This document shows, in pieces, positions 1-5,032 of a stretch of DNA of 5,032 nt. Position 1 is the stretch's first letter; every line of letters begins with the position of its first letter. The notes below the pieces were generated by a model. It was not told the DNA's origin. It saw only the letters and a list, made by a program, of their open reading frames with translations, and searched no databases. Origin of the DNA: Chloroflexota bacterium (lineage in GTDB: Bacteria; Chloroflexota; Dehalococcoidia; Lucifugimonadales; UBA826); assembly GCA_002708065.1 (NCBI GenBank), contig PAOO01000048.1, forward strand, positions 1-5,032, written 5' to 3'. Both the position numbers and the translations under genes were made by a program.

Positions 1-598
1 CGGGTAATTTAAAGCTGTCGTCTAATTTGTATTTGCCGGTTACGATCAGAGGCACCGACAGCAATAATATGAATATAGCCATGGTCCGAAAAAGAAAGAT
101 ATGCCCTTTCAATTCTAGAAAGAAAAACCCTAAAACGACAGCCAATATTCCTCCAAAATAACCCACCCCTACACCAATTCCTCCAACGAAGCCCACATTG
201 TTTTTCGTTGCGATATCTGCCAACAATCCGTTATAGAAAATACCAGAGAGATAAACACTACTGACCGCAACGCAGAACAACGCAATCGATAGGGGATATT
301 GAAATGTGCCTATGGACAATGTACTTATAACCCCAACTATTGTTAAAGTCAGGAGAAAGGGCATCCGACGCTTGAGCCTATCGGAAAGGGTCCCCAGTAC
401 TGGAGATAGGAAAAAAACAACCAACATCGATGCTGTCAGGGTATAACCAACTGTGGCATCGTCTCCACCCATTACATCTGTTACCCAAAGCGGGAAGACT
501 AAACCTACTACCCCAGAGAAAAAGAGGGTGCTTCCCATATCGTAAATTACCCATGAAGCAACACTTAATCGCGTAGAAGAGAGTTCCCTGCTTGCCAT
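1..598 (-). CDS. MFS transporter, UMF1/Atg22-like family, N-terminal half (cut by window edge)
   Basis: The frame is open from ATG at 598 to the window edge, giving 199 codons and about six membrane segments (roughly residues 12-38, 48-70, 81-98, 103-122, 137-161 and 167-187). Half of a 12-TM MFS carrier would look like this. Family marks are the start ASWVIYD (14-20), the TM2-TM3 loop SPVLGTLSDRLKRR (65-78, MFS motif A-like), FYNGLLADIA (121-130, matching the FYNALLPDIA-type stretch of UMF1 proteins, although the usual proline is alanine here) and a glycine-rich TM5 with GVGVGYFGG (142-150). It probably sits in the inner membrane as a secondary carrier; the substrate is unknown, as for most bacterial UMF1 members. 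The ATG at 598 has no clear Shine-Dalgarno sequence. The frame upstream stays open without a better start, and this ATG places the conserved YD near residue 20, where the family has it. It lies 47 bp after the ABC permease stop on the same strand, so co-transcription is likely. Confidence 0.85.
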   Translation of the reverse strand, partial: MASRELSSTRLSVASWVIYDMGSTLFFSGVVGLVFPLWVTDVMGGDDATVGYTLTASMLVVFFLSPVLGTLSDRLKRRMPFLLTLTIVGVISTLSIGTFQYPLSIALFCVAVSSVYLSGIFYNGLLADIATKNNVGFVGGIGVGVGYFGGILAVVLGFFFLELKGHIFLFRTMAIFILLLSVPLIVTGKYKLDDSFKLP

Positions 599-645
599 AA
601 AGAAATTTCTAATTGCCCTACAAGATCAAAATGGGAGGGAGGTTA
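599..645 (-). other. Short intergenic gap between ABC permease and MFS gene
   Basis: These 47 bp separate the permease stop from the MFS start. The permease ends in two successive TAA codons (648-646, then 645-643), which guards against read-through. I see no stable GC-rich hairpin followed by a T-run, so no intrinsic terminator, and no convincing promoter. A 10-bp palindrome (AGAAATTTCT, 601-610) lies just before the MFS start. It is AT-rich and short, and I give it no function. The gap is consistent with continued transcription into the MFS gene. Confidence 0.5.
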
Positions 646-1863
646 TTATTGATACCTAAGGGCCTCAATAGGATGCAATCTGCCCGCCCTAAAAGCAGGG
701 AATATACCGAAAAACAATCCAATCGAAGCAGACACGGTGAGTGCAAGCAGGGCAATATCACCGCTGAATGTGGTCTCAAGTGTTGCATTATCCCCCAATG
801 GAATTCCGTTTAGAAGTTTGGATATCATGAAGCCCAAAAAAACCCCGAATCCTCCACCACCCATGCTAAGCAATGTTGCTTCAGAAACGAATTGGAACAA
901 TACATCAATACGTCTAGCACCCAACGCTTTACGAACTCCTATTTCCCTAGTACGTTCGGTTACTGAAACTAACATAATGTTCATTACGCCAATTCCTCCA
1001 ACCAACAGTGATATTCCAGCTATGCTGCCAAGGAAGAACACTATGGCGTTTGTGGCGCTTTCGAGGGCTTCGAGGGCTTCCTGCATATTGGTAACTCTAA
1101 AATCGTCCTCTTCCGTAATCTTGTGTCGAACGCGCAAAATATTGACAATTTCTGATATAGCTTCGTCGATATTTTCTGGGCTTTTTGCCTCCACACTAAT
1201 AACATCCACCTCGATTTCGCCATCAAGACTTTTAGAGTAATTAAGCCTGTAGTGAGCTGTAGTAAGTGGCACCAGCACCCTGTCGTCAATGGTAGAGAAT
1301 GACTCTCCTCCTTTGCTTTTTAAAATGCCTATTACAGTGAATCTTTTGCCGGCTATCTTTATTTTTTTGCCGACGGGATTCTTGTCCTGGAAAAGCTCTT
1401 CAGCGATTCCATAACCAAGTACAGCTACGTTACTTATATTTGATAAATGTAAACTACTGATAAAAGATCCCTTGTCTATGGGAGCATTACGAACGTTGTG
1501 ATAGTTCGCAGTAACCCCCATGATCGTAGCCCTTTTATTTTCATTTTGGTACGCAACTTGCAAGAAACCGCTTACTTCAGGCGCTACTCCTCCGATAGAT
1601 TTTGCATTAGGGTCGGACTGTAGGGCCAGTACATCCCTAAGGGTCAATTTCCCATTGGTTTCCTCTCCAGGCATTACAAATATGAGGTTTGTTCCCAGGC
1701 TCTCTAACCGACTGGTTATGGAGTCCTGAACTCCCTTCCCAATAGACATCAACGTAATTACAGCTGTGACACCTATGACAATTCCAAGTAAAGCAAGCCC
1801 TGAACGAAGCTTATTCACCCCAAGTGAGAAAAGCGCCATTCGAACTATGTCTAATAGCTTCAT
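646..1863 (-). CDS. ABC transporter permease, MacB/YknZ-like (MacB_PCD + FtsX domains)
   Basis: This 405-residue protein is the membrane subunit of a type VII (MacB-fold) ABC system. TM1 lies at about 22-42, a large extracytoplasmic MacB_PCD-type domain at about 43-265, and TM2-TM4 at about 272-295, 325-350 and 368-390. The strongest family marks are GGIGVMNIMLVSVTERTREIGVRKALGA (split here as GGIGVMNIMLVSV at 289-301 and TERTREIGVRKALGA at 302-316), the cytoplasmic segment that contacts the ATPase, and the C-terminal tail FPAFRAGRLHPIEALRY (388-404). Length is normal for a stand-alone permease. It lacks the fused N-terminal ATPase of E. coli MacB, and the neighbouring gene supplies that part. 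Its ATG overlaps the ATPase stop (ATGA), and no Shine-Dalgarno is visible, so translation is probably coupled. By family knowledge the outer domain moves on ATP binding and pushes substrate into the adaptor channel. LolE/FtsX-type roles are less likely because an HlyD-like adaptor is next door. Confidence 0.93.
   Translation of the reverse strand: MKLLDIVRMALFSLGVNKLRSGLALLGIVIGVTAVITLMSIGKGVQDSITSRLESLGTNLIFVMPGEETNGKLTLRDVLALQSDPNAKSIGGVAPEVSGFLQVAYQNENKRATIMGVTANYHNVRNAPIDKGSFISSLHLSNISNVAVLGYGIAEELFQDKNPVGKKIKIAGKRFTVIGILKSKGGESFSTIDDRVLVPLTTAHYRLNYSKSLDGEIEVDVISVEAKSPENIDEAISEIVNILRVRHKITEEDDFRVTNMQEALEALESATNAIVFFLGSIAGISLLVGGIGVMNIMLVSVTERTREIGVRKALGARRIDVLFQFVSEATLLSMGGGGFGVFLGFMISKLLNGIPLGDNATLETTFSGDIALLALTVSASIGLFFGIFPAFRAGRLHPIEALRYQ
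1062..1079 (-). repeat. 9-bp direct tandem repeat inside the permease gene
   Basis: CGAGGGCTT occurs twice back to back on the plus strand (1062-1070 and 1071-1079). It encodes the Ala-Leu-Glu repetition in QEALEALESA, just before TM2 of the permease. It keeps the frame and is probably a small slippage product in a helical linker. Related MacB proteins also have a helix here, so it is not evidence of damage. Confidence 0.6.
1860..1863 (-). other. ATGA stop/start overlap between ATPase and permease genes
   Basis: The permease start codon ATG (1863-1861) shares two bases with the ATPase stop TGA (1862-1860). No Shine-Dalgarno-like sequence is seen in the 20 bases upstream of this ATG. Terminating ribosomes would therefore most simply restart here, giving matched amounts of the two subunits, which assemble 2:2 in this ABC class. 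Confidence 0.85.
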
Positions 1864-2600
1864 ATAGCCCGTGCCGAGTCAGGATATTTAGTGTCAGCGG
1901 TTATTTTTCCATCCACAAGGGTAATAGTGCGACCTGCTCGAGCCGCTATATCCCCTTCATGAGTTACCAATACGACAGTCAGATCTGAGTCATGATTTAG
2001 GGTCTCGATCAGTTCCATAATTTCAGAAGATGATCTCGAATCGAGATTTCCAGTGGGTTCATCGGCAAGTAAGATAGCCGGATTAGTTACGAGGGCCCTT
2101 GCTATCCCGACTCTTTGCTGCTGGCCACCTGACAGCTCTGCGGGCTTATGACTTGCCCGGTCGACGAGACCAACCTGCTCCAAGGCCTCCATAGAACGAC
2201 TCCTGCGATCCTTCGTTCCGCCGTAAATTAAAGGAAGCTCAACATTTTGAAGAGCAGTCAATCTCGGAAGAAGATTATAAGTCTGGAAAACAAACCCGAT
2301 TTGTCTGTTCCTGATGCGCGCTAAAGCGCTATCGCCAAGACTACTTACCTCTTTTCCTTCCAAAAAGTACGTCCCAGTAGTCAGGGCATCTAAGCACCCA
2401 ATCACATTCATCAATGTAGATTTGCCCGATCCTGAGGGACCCATGATAGCTATGAAGTCTCCCTTGATCACCTCAAGGTCTACTCCATCTAACGCCGTTA
2501 CATCCACGGTTCCAAGTCTATATATCTTTGTTATGGATTCGAGTTGAATAATGTTGGATTTACCAGATATTTTCGATCCATTCACTTCTGATTCACCCAT
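1860..2600 (-). CDS. ABC transporter ATP-binding protein, MacB/LolD/YknY-like
   Basis: This 246-residue cytoplasmic nucleotide-binding subunit powers the exporter by ATP hydrolysis. All catalytic motifs are present: A-loop tyrosine Y27, Walker [10 protein letters not shown] (54-62), Q-loop Q106 in VFQTYNLLP, signature LSGGQ (156-160), Walker B ILLADE (176-181) with catalytic E181, D-loop GNLD (184-187) and switch H214 in VTHE. The sequence around them ([53 protein letters not shown]) is typical of the MacB/LolD/FtsE group. The first 16 or so residues are a polar extension before the conserved domain. ATG at 2600 follows an AAGAG-like purine stretch and lies 16 bp after the adaptor stop. Its stop overlaps the permease start. 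LolD or FtsE alone would give similar motifs; the adaptor and MacB_PCD permease beside it decide for the MacAB/YknXYZ type. Confidence 0.95.
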   Translation of the reverse strand: MGESEVNGSKISGKSNIIQLESITKIYRLGTVDVTALDGVDLEVIKGDFIAIMGPSGSGKSTLMNVIGCLDALTTGTYFLEGKEVSSLGDSALARIRNRQIGFVFQTYNLLPRLTALQNVELPLIYGGTKDRRSRSMEALEQVGLVDRASHKPAELSGGQQQRVGIARALVTNPAILLADEPTGNLDSRSSSEIMELIETLNHDSDLTVVLVTHEGDIAARAGRTITLVDGKITADTKYPDSARAI

Positions 2601-2616
2601 AGTCTCTTTTACAGAT

Positions 2617-5032
2617 CTACCTACCCCTCGGCCTACGAAGAGATCTCATGTTGAATTCTTCACCAACAATTGGCTTTCCTTGGACAAGAATAGTTTCACC
2701 TTCATCCAGACCATCAACGACCGAGACCCAGAAATCATCACTTAATCCTAGCCTTACAGCTCGGTTCTCAACGGCGGATTCGGTTTTAATTAAAACAAAC
2801 GGATTATCTTCCGGTCCCCTAATCGCATTCAAAGGTATAGCGATCTGATTAGGAGAATTCTCAATAACGATTTCTGCGACAGCAGATAATCCGTCCCTAA
2901 GCTGAACAGAGGGAACAGACTCCAATCCCACCGTTACAGAGTATGAAACAACGCCTTGTTGTACAGATGGGGTTATGGAAATTTCTTCTACAACGCCTGA
3001 TACATTTAGAGATGATTCTGCGTCTATAGTTATGAAAGCGTTCATCCCAGGTGTGATGTGTAGAACATCGATCTCGTCAATGGAGCCCTCTAATTGAAAA
3101 TCATTGGGGTGTGAGATCTCAACCACAGCCTCACCCGGGTTAACTTTGCCACCTTCGAAAGCAGGAAGTGACAAGATTACCCCATCGAACGGAGAAGTTA
3201 TTGTTGTGTCTTCCAAATCCGATTCTGCTTTGTTTATCTCTGCCTGTAATCGGTTGATCTCTGCTTTCTGCACATCTAAATCGAACTGAACGTCATTTTC
3301 GATGTTATCTCGTCTAATTAGAGACTGATCTAGTTCGTATTGGGCAAGATCAATCTCGGCCCTCTGCATATCTAAATCGAACTGAACGTCATTTTCGATG
3401 TTATCTCGCCTAATTAGAGACTGATCTAGTTCGTATTGAGCAAGATCAATCTCGGCCCTCTGCATATCTAGTTCAAACATAAAATCATCTTTAACGTCCG
3501 CAATCCGACTAAGGGATTGATCCAGCTCGTATTGACCAAGGGCAACCTCAGATTGCGCAGAAGATATCTCTTGTTTGGTGGAAGGTTTGAGAAGTTCATC
3601 TAATTCGTCCTCGGCATCGGCTATTTCATACATTACGATTTCGACCGCTTGCTTTTGGGCAGCTATGTTCAGAGCGTGACGTTCACCAACAGTATCTAAA
3701 GCCCGCCTTGATGATTCCATCTCTGATCTGGCGATTAGCAACTCAGCCTGAGCCGATAAGATCTCTGAAGTTCCAGGAGTTTCCTTAAATTCAATAAGTT
3801 GTCTTTTGTATTCTTCGAGAGAATCTTCCGATTTTCTTACCGCTTCTTGCCGAATTTCTGAACTCTTCATTGCTAGAGTTTTTGTGTTCTCCAGTTCAAG
3901 GCGCATATCAACCAGAGAGTCCCATGAGTTATGCATCTCCCTATCGACACACAGTTCACCGTCTTTCAGCACTAAGTTGTCACAGGTCCCGTGAATCCGG
4001 CCCGGGAAGAAAGCCAGCCAGGCTAGCACCGTAATTTCGCTCCACACGTTTTCACCATGGTCAGGAGCGAAATTAGCAATGAACCTTCTCACTTCTGCCC
4101 TTCTAGCATTCTTATCAAAAAGAATTTCAAGATCTACACCCCAATTCTGATAGATTTCTTCTGGTGGAAAATTGGTTAGATCGGCATCTTCTACCCCAAA
4201 CCAACGACGCCAATAAAGCAAATAATCTTCCTCCACTTCTGTCAGCTTCAATTGGGCCAGCGAAATGTTATCCGACCAATCTCCTGAATCAATTTTCATA
4301 TCTATTTTGCTGGCGTACAGCGTGGAGGAGGCAGAAATGATCTTACTTTCTATAGAAGAAACTTCATCGCTGTTCGGACCAGAAATCAAGGATTCATAAG
4401 ACTGCTCTGCCGAGTCAAATCTATTTAGCGCCTTTGCATAAGACTGCTCAAGAATGGCGACGGCTGCCGGTTCAGGAGATTCCAGATTAGCCAGAGCCTC
4501 CACCGCATCAGATAATGACTGCTGCAGAGTTAGTAAAGACATTTGCGCGGCTGAAAGTTCATGCTGAGGGGTTTGCAAAACGTCAGCAAGTCTTTGCTTT
4601 GATTGTTCTAGGGCTTCCTCCAATTCCCGTACTTCTTTATTAGCATTTGCATCCGCAACTGACTCACCCACAGATATCAAATAACTTAATTGCTGCTCTG
4701 ATTGTTCTAATGCTTCCTCTAATTCCCGTACTTCTTTATCAGCATTTGCATCCGCAACTGACTCACCCACAGATATCAAATAACTTAATTGTTGCTTTGA
4801 TTGTTTTAATGCTTCCTCTAATTCCCGCACTTCTTTATCAGTGTCTATTTTCCTCGCCGGCTTTCCTACAGACAAGAAATAGCGCAACTGCGCCTGAGCA
4901 TCATTAAGATTCTTTCTTAAATCTGCGAGCTTCTTTTCGATTAAAGAAATATCTTCACGATGTAATGATGCTATTTTTTTGCCGGCACTAATTTCCTCTC
5001 CCTTCTCCACAAAAAGAGTGCCCACTGTTCCC
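2617..5032 (-). CDS. Giant HlyD/MacA-like membrane fusion (adaptor) protein, N-terminus cut by window edge
   Basis: Numbering here starts at the GTG at 5025, which gives 802 residues; the frame continues open to the window edge, so that GTG is almost certainly an internal valine. The first residues (GTVGTLFVEKGEEISAGKKI) are the first half of a biotinyl/lipoyl-like domain, and the signal or anchor segment must lie outside the window. In order follow: rising helical arm (about 27-235) with 33-residue repeats; a compact tryptophan-rich region (about 245-370); falling arm (about 370-606) with 32-residue repeats; second lipoyl half (607-640, TSPFDGVILSLPAFEGGKVNPG split by the hairpin); beta-barrel (about 642-725); membrane-proximal domain (about 726-795). 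The order matches MacA/YknX adaptors, but those have only about 370-400 residues, and the excess is hairpin plus tip. By family knowledge it bridges the permease to the exterior as a hexameric tube. Seven of its eight Trp and both of its Cys are in the tip region. It lies 16 bp before the ATPase gene. The adaptor assignment is firm; the tip function is unknown. Confidence 0.92.
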   Translation of the reverse strand, partial: GTVGTLFVEKGEEISAGKKIASLHREDISLIEKKLADLRKNLNDAQAQLRYFLSVGKPARKIDTDKEVRELEEALKQSKQQLSYLISVGESVADANADKEVRELEEALEQSEQQLSYLISVGESVADANANKEVRELEEALEQSKQRLADVLQTPQHELSAAQMSLLTLQQSLSDAVEALANLESPEPAAVAILEQSYAKALNRFDSAEQSYESLISGPNSDEVSSIESKIISASSTLYASKIDMKIDSGDWSDNISLAQLKLTEVEEDYLLYWRRWFGVEDADLTNFPPEEIYQNWGVDLEILFDKNARRAEVRRFIANFAPDHGENVWSEITVLAWLAFFPGRIHGTCDNLVLKDGELCVDREMHNSWDSLVDMRLELENTKTLAMKSSEIRQEAVRKSEDSLEEYKRQLIEFKETPGTSEILSAQAELLIARSEMESSRRALDTVGERHALNIAAQKQAVEIVMYEIADAEDELDELLKPSTKQEISSAQSEVALGQYELDQSLSRIADVKDDFMFELDMQRAEIDLAQYELDQSLIRRDNIENDVQFDLDMQRAEIDLAQYELDQSLIRRDNIENDVQFDLDVQKAEINRLQAEINKAESDLEDTTITSPFDGVILSLPAFEGGKVNPGEAVVEISHPNDFQLEGSIDEIDVLHITPGMNAFITIDAESSLNVSGVVEEISITPSVQQGVVSYSVTVGLESVPSVQLRDGLSAVAEIVIENSPNQIAIPLNAIRGPEDNPFVLIKTESAVENRAVRLGLSDDFWVSVVDGLDEGETILVQGKPIVGEEFNMRSLRRPRGR
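3268..3459 (-). repeat. Two 96-bp tandem repeats in the falling arm of the adaptor
   Basis: Units 3268-3363 and 3364-3459 differ at only 3 of 96 positions, all transitions. They encode two 32-residue copies (residues 523-554 and 555-586) beginning RAEIDLAQYELDQSL. Only one difference changes an amino acid inside the pair (the Met/Val near the unit end). An older, diverged copy precedes them in the protein (491-522, bases 3460-3555; shared GQYELDQSL and ELDMQ), and a partial copy follows (from residue 587, KAEINRLQAEI). Length 32 fits three heptads plus one hendecad, so the copy keeps the coiled-coil phase. Confidence 0.92.
3460..3555 (-). repeat. Diverged third copy of the 32-residue adaptor repeat
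   Basis: Residues 491-522 align with the two near-identical units that follow in the protein. QYELDQSL, an aspartate-rich middle and the end ELDMQ are kept, while much of the rest is changed. It has exactly the same 32-residue length. It therefore looks like the ancestral neighbour from which, or beside which, the younger pair was amplified. Confidence 0.75.
3916..4293 (-). other. Tryptophan-rich tip domain inserted in the adaptor hairpin
   Basis: Residues about 245-370 of the adaptor break the helical, Glu/Gln/Ala/Ser-rich pattern on either side. They hold W250, W272, W275, W295, W328, W336 and W368 out of eight Trp in the whole visible protein. The only two cysteines are C348 and C359, separated by ten residues in a stretch (CDNLVLKDGELC) that would suit a disulfide-closed beta-hairpin outside the cytoplasm. 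A short hydrophobic run ITVLAWLAFFPG (331-342) and YLLYWRRWFG (268-277) are further marks. By its position between the two arms it should sit at the far tip of the hairpin, where Gram-negative adaptors touch TolC. I do not recognise it as a named domain. Confidence 0.65.
4642..4839 (-). repeat. Two 99-bp tandem repeats in the rising arm of the adaptor
   Basis: The period is exactly 99 bp (for example ATTCCCGTACTTCTTTAT at 4722 and 4623 on the plus strand, and a close match at 4821). Aligned in that register, units 4623-4721 and 4722-4820 differ at 4 of 99 positions, all transitions. They encode 33-residue copies (residues 63-95 and 96-128) beginning DKEVRELEEAL and containing LSYLISVGESVADANA. 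The changes are two Glu/Lys, one Asp/Asn and one silent. A diverged copy lies before them in the protein (30-62, LRYFLSVGKPARKIDT) and a partial copy after (129-150, NKEVRELEEALEQSK). Thirty-three residues equal three hendecads, so the coiled-coil phase is kept. Confidence 0.93.

Noticed and set aside
601..610. Palindrome AGAAATTTCT before the MFS start as an operator
   Set aside because: Only 10 bp, fully AT-biased in the core, and directly next to the start codon with no promoter elements around it; such sequences are common by chance.
622..645. Possible terminator or promoter between permease and MFS gene (CCCT...AGGG pairing; TTGATC as a -35)
   Set aside because: The possible stem is four base pairs with no T-run after it, and the sequence 17 bases after TTGATC is a poor -10 and would leave almost no leader before the ATG.
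737..1240. Plus-strand open frame of 167 codons
   Set aside because: It lies wholly antisense to the conserved FtsX/MacB_PCD part of the permease gene and has a low-complexity Ser/Pro/Ile composition typical of a reverse-frame shadow.
1860..2600. LolD or FtsE as the identity of the ATPase
   Set aside because: The motifs are shared, but the neighbours are an HlyD-like adaptor and a MacB_PCD permease; no LolC/E-type permease pair or FtsX is present.
3268..4839. Regular direct repeats as a CRISPR array or other non-coding repeat
   Set aside because: The repeats are contiguous without spacers, their periods (96 and 99) are multiples of three, and they lie in frame inside one long coding sequence.
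4647..4907. Plus-strand open frame of 86 codons with a striking internal repeat (LTHPQISNN twice)
   Set aside because: It is the antisense shadow of the 99-bp repeat in the adaptor gene; the repetition comes from the adaptor coding sequence, and there is no ribosome site or independent family signal.
5023..5025. GTG at 5025 as the true start of the adaptor
   Set aside because: The frame is open further upstream to the window edge, and a start here would remove the beginning of the lipoyl-like half-domain and any signal peptide or membrane anchor, which an adaptor needs.

Overview
All four genes in this window lie on the minus strand and are transcribed from high to low coordinates: periplasmic/extracytoplasmic adaptor (membrane fusion protein), ABC ATPase, ABC permease, MFS transporter. 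Gaps are 16 bp, then a 4-base overlap, then 47 bp, so they look like one transcription unit. Both ends are cut: the adaptor lacks its N-terminus (right edge) and the MFS gene lacks its C-terminal half (left edge). No RNA gene, CRISPR array, insertion sequence, attachment site or convincing terminator is visible, and no gene-free stretch is longer than 47 bases.

The first three genes form a tripartite MacAB-type exporter in its split form, with a separate ATPase (2600-1860) and a separate four-TM permease with a large external domain (1863-646). Gene order and split layout resemble Bacillus YknX-YknY-YknZ more than E. coli MacA-MacB, where ATPase and permease are one polypeptide. By family knowledge such systems use ATP hydrolysis to drive a mechanical movement of the permease outer domain against the adaptor, expelling peptides, macrolide-like compounds or lipids. 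The substrate cannot be read from this sequence.

The unusual gene is the adaptor (5032-2617). At least 804 residues are present, against roughly 370-400 for a usual MacA/YknX. The extra length is a giant antiparallel helical hairpin with a tryptophan-rich central domain at its tip that holds the protein's only two cysteines. Both arms carry near-perfect tandem duplications, 33 residues in the rising arm and 32 in the falling arm. Helix-breaking points recur about every 32-33 residues in both arms and lie almost in register. This suggests the hairpin has grown by paired module duplication.

The last gene (598-1) is the N-terminal half of a UMF1/Atg22-like MFS transporter. It may simply be co-transcribed, or it may belong to the same export or resistance function.

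Organism: a bacterium of moderate, slightly AT-leaning composition. Split MacB components with a very long HlyD-like adaptor, and no TolC gene in view, would suit a monoderm lineage. My tentative guess is Chloroflexota (marine Dehalococcoidia/SAR202-like), but nothing in the window proves it.
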